From: Leptodontidium sp. MPI-SDFR-AT-0119
Lineage: Eukaryota; Ascomycota; Leotiomycetes; Helotiales; Leptodontidiaceae
Direction of reading: 5' to 3'
Length of the DNA stretch: 64,000 nt
Assembly (NCBI GenBank): GCA_020726505.1
Contig: JAHLEZ010000014.1
Location: forward strand, 1,240,001 to 1,304,000
Shown here: in pieces, positions 42,690 to 54,827 of the stretch
Position numbering within the stretch: the first letter of the stretch is position 1
Layout of the letters: every line of letters starts with the position of its first letter
Notes under the pieces: model-generated
What the model saw: only the letters and a program-made list of their open reading frames with translations
The model's database searches: none
What the model was told of the DNA's origin: nothing
Translations under genes and position numbers: made by a program

Positions 42690-44478
42690 TTATGCATCCT
42701 CCAAATGCTCACCCCCAAGCCTCCCCCCACCTCCAACCAACGGAACCAACTGAGTACTAGCAAACTTTCTTGGAGGAATACCACGACTCCACAGCTCGTC
42801 CATCTCGATATATGTATGTCCTCCCCTTCGACTCGGGAATCATGAAGAAGATGAACACAACCGCGAAGATCAAGATACCACCAAACACAAAAGCAATCTT
42901 GCCTCCCATATTTCCCAGATCAAGATTTACAGCATAGGGTAATGCAAAAGCCCAAATAGCACCACTGAGGCCATTCATCATGGTAGCGAGCGCTTGTGTC
43001 GGGGGACGAAGGCGGGAAATTGGATTCCCGGAGATGATAGGCCAAGCACAAGATCCGATCGTGGCTTAGTATACGAATGACCAGATGGCCATGAAGGCGA
43101 CTTGAACCCAGATAACGCTCGAAGTGTTGATACAGGCGACGATTCCGAACACGAGGAGAGTGACGCAGAGGGTGCTGCAGCCGTTAAGTGCAGTGCCGCG
43201 ACGACCGAACTTCTCGACGAGGAACCAGCCGCAGATGTTTCCGACGACCATCATGCCGCTGAGACCAACCGTTGCGTCAACTGACTGGCCAGAGGGAAGA
43301 CCGGCGAGTTGCATGAAGCCTGTCATCTCGGGTCAGCGTGTTGCTTGTTAGGGTTTCCATTATTGGGAGAAACTCACAGCTCATATATCCAATCACCCTC
43401 GAGTTACCACATGCATTCTGGATGAAGAGCGTGCTGACAGTGGCCAAAGTACGTCTCCAGTTCGCCTTATTGAAGCAATCATTGTACAATCCAGCAGTCT
43501 CATTCTCGGCTTGTTCGCGGTCCAGTCCATTCTTGATGTCGGCAAGATGGCCATCCACATCGTAGTTGGCATTGTGAAGTTTGGCGATGTTCTTCCGTGC
43601 TTGCTCCATCTTCCCGTGGGCAACGAGCGAGCGAGTAAGGAGATCTATAGATGTCAGCACACAATTAAAGGACAATAAGGGACTACTCACTCAGGAAAGA
43701 AAGACAGGAATGCGAGACCAACGGCAGCGTAACCCCACTTCACAGCGAACAAGATACGACAGGACATTGGCCCTGGGTATTGACCCAAGGTAGTCTGTCT
43801 CATGACACCAAAACCGATCAATTGACCGAGGACAATCGAAAATCTCATCCCGGATGTTAAGGCACCTCTGATGGCCAGAGGTGCGATCTCGGAAGCGTAT
43901 GCAAGAGCGACAGCAGTGAAGCAGACAGGCGGCATTCCAGTCAGGATCTTGGCTCCGAAGTACTCAGCTGGCGTGGAAGAGAAGTATTGAAGGAATACAC
44001 CACCGATGGTGAGGAAGTAGGCAGCAAAGATGCACAGTTAGCGTCCCCATCGCTGGGTTACGTATCCGGCTGCAAAGCCACCGAGGACAATTCCTGGACA
44101 CTTTAGCCTACGCGCTGGTGTAGAGATTCCGAGGATGCTATACCTTCTAAAGTAGCAGCTAGGAGGCCCTAATCTCCTTGATATGGACGGCCAAACGTTT
44201 CTCTGAATGCTGGGAGAGAAATGACTGCGGATCCGGCCAAAGAATCATCCCGAACATGCAGCAGATGAAGGAGTACAGACCTAACATGATCAGCACTTTT
44301 CTTGCCGAAGACAAATCAGAATACTTACACCAGAGGACGCCCTTCCAGTTCTCTTTCAAGGCTTCGACTCTAGTCTGAAGATATTGATTTTCTTCATAGT
44401 TGGCAACAATCTCCGAGGCGGTGATAATTGCTCTTGGAGTACCCTCCATTTGTGTCGCAGTAGCTGTTTTTCTCTCCA
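42690..44478 (-). pseudogene. decayed MFS sugar transporter (maltose/hexose permease type)
   Basis: The remains of a roughly 500-residue sugar porter run from MERKTATATQMEGT (44478) to a C-terminal PESKGRTYI-EMDELW region. Recognisable blocks include SAVISLPAFRETFGRPYQGD, GYVTQRWGR, LAYASEIAPLAIRGALTSG, GLSGMMVVGNICGWFLVEKF and IPESKGRTY. Lesions: a one-base loss near 44246-44252 after MFG; TAG at 44171-44169 after PYQGD; TAA at 44040-44038 after RWGR; a frame jump near 43645; TAA at 43068-43066 before ATIGSCAWPI, where Gln is conserved; and a shift near 42805 inside the last motif. Several introns still look normal. It is divergent from a GH3 relic, so a transporter-glucosidase pair decayed together. 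Confidence 0.88.
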
Positions 44479-44779
44479 TTTTTTCCAGGCAAGAGAGCAA
44501 CGAGGTAAGATTACGTATATCGGGATAATGCAGGAAAGAGGATGAACCCTGACCGACAGGCTATATTCCACGGTCGTCTCTCCCAAACCCTGAGGCCGAT
44601 TCCACGCCCCTAGATATGAAATTGGACAAGTCTATGGCGACTAGTCTCCTCCGCGACTCCAATTTGTTCCCCTCCGCATATCTCCGCATGATTATGGGAC
44701 CATTCAGATCATGGGGTCTGCGATGTATAAAAATGTCGGTCGACCCCCAGTATTTACTGGAGAATGACCGGAGAATACT
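44479..44779. other. former shared promoter of the decayed transporter and GH3
   Basis: About 300 bp between the two divergent relics. Possible degenerate N-terminal GH3 codons may extend into it near 44740-44780. Confidence 0.4.
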
Positions 44780-46829
44780 TGGAGAATAACGCATTCTGAG
44801 ATTAAAGCTACGGGAGCCACTACCAGCACAGTTGATAGTCTCACCGCAGGGTATGTGTTCATGCGTCTACCCACTAGGTAAAGAAAATGCTTACGGAAAT
44901 TCAGCCTCGACCTCGAAATGCTAGGCAAGTCCAAGTGGCGCTTCATCAAACAAGTCAAGCCAGCTATTGAAGCCGGACTAGTATCAGAAGGCACCATAAA
45001 CGATCGCGCACGAGCTGTTCTGCAATTTCTGAAGAAGGCCGGGAAGTTCGACGATCGCAGGGTAGACGTCCCCGAGACTGCTCAAAATCTGCCTGAGCAC
45101 CAGGACTTGATTCGTCAAGCAGGGGCAGAAGGTATTGTCTTACTGACAAATGGGGGCGGCGTCTTGCCATTGGCAACGGGCAAATACAAGAAAGCGGCTC
45201 TTCTTGGCCCTCTCGCGAAATACGCTGCTGCTCACGGCGGTGGGAGTGCTTCGTTGAATTGTCATTATAAGGTCTCACCGTTCGATACTTTCTCCTCCCG
45301 CCTGGGTGTTGATGTTCATGTGACATACTCGAAAGGTAAGTTCACCCCAAAAGAAACTCTTTGTTTGGCATGTGAAATAAGAGATCCGAAGTTGGGCACC
45401 AAGTCTTAGGAAGGAAAGCTGCTGACAAGTATGCAGAGGCTCATCTATTCAGAGTATATCCTGACATGGAGGAAGGCTGCAAAAACTCCAAAGGAAACCC
45501 TGGGTTTACTGCCCAGTATTGGAAGCACTCGGCATTTGAGGGCGAACTATTTAATACCAACAACGTCCCTCGCGGTTCTTTTACTACCTTGATGGACACT
45601 GCAGTTGAAGGCAAACTTGGCGTTCGGTTCACAACAACATAAACAACGACCATGTCATCGAGCCCATATTTAAGCTTCAACACAATGGGTCCATCAAAAC
45701 TATATTGAGATGATGTTCTTCTCTTCGAGCAGACTAATGCTACCAAAGACTCCATATCTTTCCTCCTCGGCCTGCAGGACGAACTTCATTCTCAGTTTCA
45801 ATTTGAAGGTGGCAATCCTACAAGATTCGCATCGACACGATTCCGTCCCCCGAACCAAACGGCGAGCTCTATCTCCTCGATGGACAAATTGCTGCCCGCT
45901 TGGGCTTCATCTCACGAGAAGAAATTGAACTCGACATGCTGTCAAAAGCCACAGAGCTCGCAAAAGAAGTAAACGTTGCCATAGTATTTACAATGCGCAA
46001 TGGGAAACGGAAGGCCAAGACATGGACGACGTACATTTACCAGCAGATGGCTCTCAAGACCGACTTATCGCGGCTGTAGCAGCAACGAACCCTCTTACCA
46101 TCGTTCGTGAATACAACAGGTGTTGCAGTAACAACCCCATGGCTCGACAATGTTCCAGCATTCTTGCAGGCATGGTACGCAGGCCAGGAATTTGGGAGCG
46201 CCATCTTCGACGTCCTATTTGGTGAGGTGAACCCTTCTGGCAAATTGCCAATCTTGTGGCCAAAAGAGTATGAGCATACGGCTGTGTATAGAAACTTTAG
46301 TATGGACAACTATGAGTCGCGGCAAGTCGAGTACGTGGAGGTTGTTTTCGTCGGTTATAGGCATTTCGATAGAATGTGGGGTGCTGAGAAGGAAGTGCGA
46401 TGGCCGTTTGGGTTCGGTCTGAGTTATACGACTTTCCAAGTCACCAATGCGATAGCCCAAGGCAGTTCGGAAGATCCAAACCAGAATGGATTGGTTGTCA
46501 CAGCCGATGTTATGAACAATGGGCCGGTCGCTGGTGCTGAGGTTATCCAAGTCTACATCCCTCCGCCGAGTTTTGGCGTAGAGGATCATCCAGTCGGGGG
46601 GCTTGTTGGTTTCGGGAGGATTAACCTTGGAGCTGGCGAGAAATCGAGCGTATCGAGCGTATCGATGGGCGTAAATGTGCAACACGCAGCGTACTGGCAC
46701 ATCGAGAGCAGGAAGTGGAAGGTGGAGGCTGGTGAATATCGGCTTTGGCTGTCAACGAGCTCGAGTCCAGCTGATAAAAAGGCAGAGCTTAGTATAACAG
46801 TAAGCAAGGAATTGTACATAAATCCATAA
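44780..46829 (+). pseudogene. decayed, N-terminally truncated GH3 beta-glucosidase
   Basis: GH3 order is preserved but broken. A degraded start near 44780 is followed by GATTSTVDSLTAGLDLEM (the SDW nucleophile motif expected just before is not readable), then LLTNGGGVLPL, GPLAKYAAAHGGGSASLN and YSKG. An apparent intron follows (45343-45410). A degraded PA14-like insert with stops lies around 45640-45710. ADGSQDRLIAAVAATNP, NTTGVAVTTPWLDNVPAFLQ, WYAGQEFGSAIFDVLFGEVNPSGKLP and a fibronectin-III-like C-terminal domain reach the stop at 46829. Frame jumps occur near 45990 and at about 46106 (an extra base before GTGAATACAACAGG), plus several in the PA14 part. About the first 250 residues of a typical enzyme of roughly 850 residues are missing. 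A 9-bp tandem (ATCGAGCGT twice, near 46645) is present. No active enzyme can be made. Confidence 0.87.
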
Positions 46830-46953
46830 AACATGTACAAGCTTACCTACTCATTCAAGATATAAGCCGCAGGAGTCTACCGAGGCCTGTTCTTCCCAGG
46901 CTCGGACCCCACCCAACAGATGTGACCGCTGTGAAAGATGATGACAGTAGCTT

Positions 46954-49900
46954 TCAATTGTAATGCTGCGTTACAATTTCCTTCAGCTTCTTGACAGACA
47001 CCGGCTTCGTGAAAAACAAGTCCACTCCACCATCAGCGGCAGCTTGCTTCGCGTCGGGCGAGTCGAGGGCTGTCAAGGCCACAATCACCGAGCGAGGTAG
47101 GGAGTTTTTTCTTTCATAACGTCGGATCTCTCGACTTGCTTCTATGCCGTCCATCACTGGCATTTGGACATCCATGAAGACGAGTAGAATTTGCGTGGGG
47201 GAGGCTTTGTACGCTTCGACTGCCTCTACTCCATTTGTTGCAGTCGTGAACGGGTATCCCATTCGATTGATAGCTGTAACGAGTAGCTTTAGATTGATTG
47301 GATTATCCTCCACAAGGAGTAGAGACGGACCAACTCGTTTCACATCGCTTGCAGGAGTAGACTCGAGGATGTCATCGGTTGGGTTCGGGGTCTGAGTCCG
47401 AGAAGCGAGAACGGTTTTCTGGGGCTGTGGGTCGCTTCTGATATCTGGTACCACCCCAACAAGACTCGTTTCGAGAAGGCTACGACGAAGACGTAAGCAG
47501 GAGTCAACCATCTGCTGGAATTTCCGAGGTCCAAATCTGATGATAATGCTTTCAGTTATTCTGTACATACAAAGACAACGCAGACAAGAACTTACGGATT
47601 GGATAGTAGCACAACGTTCATGGGCTTATTAAAAGTGTGCTCGTGAGATCGGAGCGGATCCATGCATAGCACGACCAACGGTTTCCTCAAAGCCAAAATC
47701 TGAGAGATATCAAGAAGTCGGTATTGAGAATCTTGAATGAATAATATGTCGGCAGTACCAGAGTCTACCGAGTCCACTGGTATTGTAACTAGATTAGATG
47801 CCGCGGCATAATTGGCAATGGTTGAGGACAAAGCCAAGAGGCCTTCCGATTTCGATGGTGGTATGCCAGGTTGTGTTTCTGATATATTGGTCATTGGATT
47901 CAGTCCGACGATTCCCAGTCTCGCATTTGAGAACTGTGGTAGCTCTTCTGAAAGGGTTTCGAAGTGCTCATCAGGTCGTTCTAATGGCACCTCAACTGTG
48001 ATTTCTGTTCCAACACCTTCTTCACTGCTAACATTGATCTTGCCACCTGTGGACCGAACCAGTCGTTCCACGATACTCAGTCCCAAACCTGTTCCAGGCG
48101 CTAAAGGATTTTCCTGGAAGAATGGCTTGAACAAAAAGTTTGCTAGATAGTCTTTCGACATGCCCTTCCCGGAATCTTTGACAGAGAGAGTGACGACTCT
48201 CTTTGAACGGTTTCTGAGCACATTTGAGTCTGTTTCCGAGTTCTCTTTGGTCATGGTAGATGGGGGACCTGAATTCTGGTCCGTCGGTGGCGGGTGTTGA
48301 GATCCTAACGCCATTTCCGTGTCAGGAGAATCTTCCTTTTTGGTATCCTGCCGAAGGGTAACCAAGATGAATCCAGTCGATGTGTACTTCAACGCATTGC
48401 CCACAAGATTCAGTAGAATACGCTTCCATACTGCTCCGTTGGTTAGGAAGAGCCAGTCACCAGGGTTGATATCACAGATGACAACCACATCGTCCCACTT
48501 CGAAGGATTCTTAGTACCATGCTTGAGCATATCTGGCTTCTGATGGGCCGAGCTGTCCACTATCATGCGAAATTGGACCCCAGTAAGACACTTCATGAGA
48601 GTTAGCGTTGATTTTTCACAAAGGTTTGAGATTCGGGATCTCAGATCCTTGTAAAAGATAGGTGATGATTTGTACATACTATTGACGTGACCTCCTCCAC
48701 AAGCACTTCCATATCAATGGCTGACTCGGGACCATCGGCGCTTTGTAATGACTTTGACGGGGGGTTGCCATTTTCTTTGGTAGTCTGACTACTGGTCTGA
48801 GAAAAGGCTAGGACATTGTCGATAGTGTCCAAAAGAGTAGAACCGCAGGATTCAATTGTGCTGAATAGGTCCTGAAAAGTAGCATCTGACGTCAAGTCTC
48901 TTAACATTTCCATACTAGCCATGATGCCATGTAGAGGGGACCGCAATTCGTGAGAAATCGACGATATAAACCGCGATTTCGCCTTGTCAGCTGCAATAAC
49001 CTCGAGGCGAGACAATTCAGCGACAACAGAATTGCTGAAACTAGCAATATAGGCAAACTCCTGTTGCCGAAAGACTCGCGCTGGCTCTGACGTCCAGGCC
49101 ATGCAATGCGCCACAGTGTTATCATGAATGTTATCCCAAAAGGGGTAAACAATCAGCGACGTTACACCAGGGAGGATGCGCTGTATTTCTGAGTCTGGCA
49201 ATTCAATATTATTGATAGAGAAGCTGTCCTGACGAGTTGCGGTAGTTGATACGCCATGAGCCATAGACTTTGATTCCCCAATCGTAGATTTTAAAGCTTC
49301 CACTCCGACAATACCTTCGCTATCAAATGTCACAAGCCCACCCCGTGGGAAATGTCGAAGTAGGATCTGCAGAGTCTCCTCTGACATTTTGATATGATCG
49401 CCGTGATCTCGCATCCCTTTGATAGAATACGACATGACTCTAGAAAGTGTTGAGTGGCTTTGGAAAGAGCTGCTGTTGATATTCGCCTCCCGCGGAATGT
49501 TTTGAGCCTTTTTGGGATTGATCGTGTCCTCGCTAGTGGGTATAGAATCAATTAGCAGTCGGCCATCAGCCGCGCGAGGATCGAAGAATACGACGCCATC
49601 CAAGCCAATAGTTTCACGAATCAAATTCGCGGCTCTGAACAAGATGCCATCAAGACTATCGGGAGACAGAGCTGAGCTGTCGATTTGGTTCTTTTTTTCG
49701 GTCTCAGACATCTTGTCTTCAGTGCATTTGGGAGATGTGGACGAATTCAAGACAGTATCGCTTGTCTGATTTTCGATCGATGTGAATGGGCTGCTCAAGA
49801 TGTCGTCAGTATTCGGCGTCGATTGCACAATTGTACTTGCAGCTGTGGAACTGAATGTAGACTCGTCGAAGGACATTTGTTCCTGTACATCATGTTGTCC

Positions 49901-50962
49901 TTCCTGGGGAACGATTGGCTGCTGTGGTTTCATCACATTGTGTAGATTTCGTTTGGATTGAACGTCATCCCACAAGCTGCCAGGCCCCGAAATTCGCAGA
50001 TCTTCCAGTTCCGACCCTAACTCGTTTTCAGCTCGCCCTTCGATGCTCCAGTGAGGCACCGCTGGTGCTGTTCGAGCTTCAATCGAGGAGTCTCGGGCAC
50101 TGGCATATCCTTCAACAAAGTCCCCTAATCCTTGGATCATGCGCTCTGCCTGACTTTGTTGTATTCTGCTGACGCATAGCTCCAGATGATCCATCACTGT
50201 ATTTGAGATCTCTCCAAGAATGCGTATCCCATTCAAGTCTAGCCCATTTCTAGCCTTGTTGTCTACCACACACATTGTTCCTATACACGTGCCAGAGGGG
50301 CTATGTATGGGTACTTCGGCGTAAAACCTCATGTGAGGCCATCCTTTGACATAGGGTCGCCCTTTGTAGCCTTCTAACATCGACATGTCGTTCATCACGT
50401 AATCTGCGGACCTCAAATCAGCATATGAGACTACAATACAAGGATTGACCGATGGCGGCATGCCACTCACAGGTTCTGCTGGCCTTGATGTACGTCGTTG
50501 AGACATCTAAACTGCCATCGGGGGAAGTAAAGCATGCTATGGTACCAGGGCAGACTCCTGTTTTGAAGTCAAGCACAGTCTGTCCAAATGACAGCTCATC
50601 ATTATCCCTCTCGTATAAATCCCCAGATGTGAGTGAGATCGTCTGCGTAGCCTCCGCGACAATGTATTGCTTGACGTTGTCGATCAGTGAAATAAAACAT
50701 CGCTGACAATTGAGCCTCAAGGCTGCGAGCTGCGCAAATGCTGTCAAGGTGGAGTCGGTTGCTATTTGAGGCTTGCCTTCGCTGCGTACGGGAACTTCGA
50801 ATGGTTGAAAATATCTTGAAGTTGAGTTTAGTGTTTGTTCATAGCGCTGAGCATATCATGGAGGGGGAAGTCCAACCGCAAGAGTTCCTTTACGCGGCGT
50901 CGCTCTCGAGCCTGATGGTCTTGGGTGACGACTGAGGATGGCCCCTCAACGCAACTGCTCAT
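46954..50962 (-). CDS. GAF-containing fungal hybrid histidine kinase (GAF-HisKA-HATPase-REC)
   Basis: Five exons (50962-50894, 50846-50471, 50403-48680, 48590-47596, 47536-46954) give 1248 residues. The GAF domain spans about residues 50-245 (LTAFAQLAALRLNCQRCFISLID; AEVPIHSPSGTCIGTMCVVD). A long Ser/Thr-rich linker follows, with a second sensor-like region (LIRETIGLDGVVFFDPR; SLIVYPFWDN). HisKA is SRFISSISHELRSPLHG with the phospho-accepting His near residue 633. The HATPase N box is NLVGNALKY (about 784), with DSGKGMS and GTGLGLSIVERL. The C-terminal receiver has VEDNPINL and FMDVQMPVMDG with the acceptor Asp near 1177. It autophosphorylates and feeds an Hpt-response-regulator relay; the signal is unknown. 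The intron at 48679-48591 (89 bp) is preferred over a 32-bp alternative because of the GCTAAC branch point. All catalytic motifs are intact, unlike both neighbours. Confidence 0.9.
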
Positions 50963-51988
50963 CAGCGTGGTACTGGTTCCCATTCTGTATTTCTATTCCA
51001 GCAGATAGCTGCGCAGCTATTCATGCAAATGGCCGTGTCGTTGCAGGTCAGACAGACTGTGAGGATATCATCCCATCTTTAACAAGATCCTTCAGTTGTC
51101 CAGCTTGCAGCAATGGAACGGAGTGAGCTATCAAGCCCAGCCAGCTTGCCTTCGAGAGCCAATTGCTCTGTCTGTCTCCGTAAGTAGGGAGTCAGTCCTT
51201 TGCTTTTTGTTGTGAGTATTGTCCTCGTACTACCTTACGAGAATCGTAAAGTGGAAAGGCAGCCCGCCGGATTGGATGGCCACCCTATTGGAGGGGGGAG
51301 TTTGTGCAACAGACCAAGGTCTGGTCTGTGTGGGCTGAGGCCCTCGAATCCCAAGGCGGCTTTCGTGGCTGCGGGCTCTCTTGAGGGCATCGGCGATTGG
51401 TCGGGACTGGTACTGGGACCCCAGTAAGATGGGATGGATGGAGGGATTCAGGTGGTGCGACGTGATGGGAAATCTGAGAATGCGGTTTCGGTCTCTGCTC
51501 CCCGACCATGACTACTCGGTATCTTATCTCCGAAGACTCAGGCGGCTGGCGGGGTGAGAAGCTCGGTAATTACTGAACTGTAGGTCAAGATACAGTGCGG
51601 TTCGTACCTTAGGGATGGTAAGAGAAAATGTCTCCAAAATGCTGACGATGTTTTATTTTTTGGGTGGGACTATTTTGAGTGCTTGCTTCTTGCATCTGAT
51701 TCCCATTTGAGTCTTTTTCTTTTGCATAATTCGCTGCGAGGGGTTCAGGGGAACAATTCGTCCCTTCAAGGACCTGGAGGGGCGCCAGAGCCGAGGCCAA
51801 TTTTGGTGGAAATCCTCGCCTGCCTCAGTGTTGAGCAGCTCATACAAGTATCACAATGCTTGCTAGATGACCTGTTTCCTTGTATCGTTAATTTGACGAC
51901 AATCCACAACACACAACAATGTAGTATACATCCCTCATCCGAGTGTCTCAGCATACCCGTTCCACCAGCTGATGTCAAGCTTCGCCTG
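50963..51988. other. intergenic, divergent promoter region
   Basis: About 1 kb between the kinase start and the decayed regulator. G/C-rich patches and partial repeats (CCAAGGTCTGGTCTG near 51322) are present. No gene is supported. Confidence 0.5.
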
Positions 51989-53763
51989 ATGCCGTCATCG
52001 CGGCAAGGGCAGCAAATCGCTCGCAAAGCCTGTGATGGTTGCCGCGATAGAAAAATCAAGGCGAGCCCTACCAAATTGAAATATGAGTAAGTATGCTAAA
52101 TCCAAAAAGTGCACCTGGGCTGATGGGAATGGGTTTGCACCGCGATGCGATGGGTGTGTGATAGCGGAGATCTGTTGTACGTTCCAAACAGTCAGCAACC
52201 GAAGGAGCCGTCCCCAGAGGTAAGAAGTCGACTATATCAGAGGGTTTTTTTTGAAACTTTTTCTTACCTGTCATTCAGGGGTCTGCAGAGGTTCAGGCAA
52301 TTAGCAGAAGTTCCAGATAACTTGTCGAATCCAGATCCCCATGTCCAGCCACTCGCTCTCATTACAACACCTAGTGGCACTGGTCGCGATCAAGCACCTT
52401 TGTCCTCTCGCTGTCTTCCAAACCGTCACCAAAGACTTTCTAGAGCATCTCTATCCTATCGCCCCTCTCATTCATGTTCCATTCTTTTCATCTCAGATCC
52501 AAGAACGACTGTACCCCACAAATCCCAATTTTCTTCGCCTCTGCCTTTCTCTTTGCGCCATACCGATTGCGTCTCTCCCACGAAAAGCCAACATTTACCG
52601 CTTTGGATACTATGCAAGTACCAAAGATATGGTGAATCGAGCGTGCCAGCTAGTAGCTGCTAGTCGGATTGCCACCTCCCCAGACTGGGCTGAGTCACCT
52701 TCGTTCAATGACCTGATATGTTCACTGTCTCTTGGAATGGCAAGCCATTACGCACAGTGTCCAAGCCGACGATGGGCGTTGATCAATGAAAGTATTCATT
52801 GCTGCAGATCACTCGGTTTATACCACAAGGATGGCTACAGAGACTTGAATGCTGTGGAAATCGAGATTGGCAAAAGAGCATTCTGGATGCTCTACTTTGT
52901 GCAGATGTATGTTGGCACCATCATTTCTGGAATAACCAACTAATGGTGACTAGACATGATCACATTTCGCACACTGAGCCCTACAGACTGGGGATTTCTT
53001 CTTCCTCTCTCAATCTCGGATGACGAGCTGAGCCCAGGTTCGAGATCATCTACTGGGACAACACCTACCCCCGCGATAGCCGGTTTTGTCACTTTAGTCA
53101 AAGTTTTCCTCTGTTTACGAGGTCTGCTTACTGCGCACGTCTCGAACCCATTTCTCCTCCAACCAAACTCGCGTACACCGCAAAACTAGTTTCTCTCCTC
53201 AGTTCCTCTCCTGGCCATTTTCAGCGATCTCTCCTCGGCTCTAGATGATATTCCACCCGAGCTCAACATCCTCGAATATCAGGAGCAACCAGACCAACAA
53301 ACGCGAGAGAGCAGTCATTTCAATGTAATGAAACCAAATATCTACATCACCAAACTCTACTTACAATGTTGGATCCTCGATCGCTATCTCAGTATTCTCC
53401 CACCTGCAACCTCGCCACAGTCCCCCACATCAACATGTTCAGGGGCTCAACGACTTCGAAGCTACAGGCAAGACATCACTAGGCAAGCACTTCAGGTACT
53501 CAGATTCTGTTCCCAAACCACACTTGAGAGCCATGACGAGAGTATGGTGATCAAGATACGGGAAATAGCAACGAGTCTGTCTCTCGGAGCAGGAGCAGGA
53601 GCATAGTGGCCCACAAACACCATCTGGCGGGTACAATGATGATGCGGGAAGTAAAAATGGTGATAATGAGGTGGCGTGTGGAAACAAATATGTCATGGCA
53701 TCGTTCTTGCACATCCTAGCAGCTTTGGATTATGCACATCGGCAAGCTGTTGACACTGCCTAG
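51989..53763 (+). pseudogene. decayed Zn2Cys6 transcription factor
   Basis: Exon 1 (51989-52060) ends ACDGCRDRKIK. The cluster resumes at 52110 with CTWADGNGFAPRCDGC, so a 49-bp intron (52061-52109) is needed. Its donor is GCGAGC, not GT, which suggests a mutated or GC-AG site. Exon 2 ends at 52219 at a normal GTAAGA donor. The next exon starts at about 52279 (LQRFRQLAEVPDNLSNPDP). The frame must then shift near 52340 to reach LVALVAIKHLCPLAVFQTVTKDF and the middle homology region (HCCRSLGLYHKDGY, RAFWMLYFVQ). A second shift near 52970 falls between HDHIS and FRTLSPTDWGF. TAG at 53187-53189 interrupts the same frame before LDDIPPELNILEY. The end of the gene is uncertain (53606 or 53763). These lesions together make a functional regulator unlikely. 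Confidence 0.78.
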
Positions 53764-54827
53764 TTCCTTGATCCAGTCAAGAGATTACCTTGGGTATCAG
53801 TTGGCCGGCCACTCTACAGAACTGTCCGTGAGAGAATAGAGGACTGTTGAAGATACTCGTTGCAATCCTCCACCTTGCTTCAAGGCAGGCTGAGATCCAT
53901 CATCCCAGCCACTGTTTTCAGACGACCAAACTGGAAGGAGAGGCTGCGGACGGAGGCGATGATTTACACAACGTACCCAGGTGGGAAGAGTCGTACATAG
54001 GGAGTGTTGCCAGAGATGCTGGTATGTAACGATATTTGAGGGAGTTGGTTTCTACCTCATTGAAAAGGAAGGCAGTTCGTTTGGTGAAGTCTTCCTCATT
54101 GCCTGGTGCAACGGTAAAGCTCTAAGTGTATGAGAAAGGAATTTGCCCAGAGATTTTCCGAGATGGGAGACATCACTAATGATTTACTGCTCATGGCAGT
54201 GGTCCTCCAGAACTATGACTGCGAAATAAACGACAAGGCTTCTTCATGAATGTGCTAGGTAGACTTGATTCAAGTGACAAAGTCACTTGACTGTGTGTCT
54301 CTTTCCTTTGGGTGACGTGTGATCTCCGAGACATTGTGACGCAGAAGCCAGAACTCATTCACCCACTCACTATCTAGGATAGATGCTATATGTAATCCTC
54401 CGATACGTGTACAACAGAACAAACAGGACTCGAACTGAAATATATAGACAATTGATTGTTGGTGGACTTTACCCACAGTTGACTGAGAAGAAAAGGGGTC
54501 GCCCTGCGTCATCATGCGTTGTGCCCACTAGCCTTCTTCCGGCGGGATCAATTTTAATGCGGGACTTATGAACGTGGCATTAGTTCTATCCGAGAACGAG
54601 CGTTGGTCTGGATGCTTCGGGATCAAAACAACTCAGGATCTACTCAGCTGACGCCGCATCTCCCCACCCAACTGAATCATCGCTCGCAGATGATGATTAC
54701 GCCTTCGAAATACCCAAGCCTTTCAACTTTTCCGATTCGCACCCTCGAGCAATCTCCTGCGATTCAATTGCCCAGGTTGAAGCCTTTCCGGTGATTCCAG
54801 CCATTGACGCGGCCGGAGCCAGAACAA
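53764..54827. other. intergenic upstream of EFR3
   Basis: About 1.06 kb with no recognisable gene, presumably the 3' remnant of the regulator plus the EFR3 promoter and leader. Confidence 0.5.

Noticed and set aside
48648..48679. 32-bp alternative intron in the histidine kinase
   Set aside because: Too short and without branch point; the 89-bp version has GCTAAC 12 bp before its AG and a better domain join.
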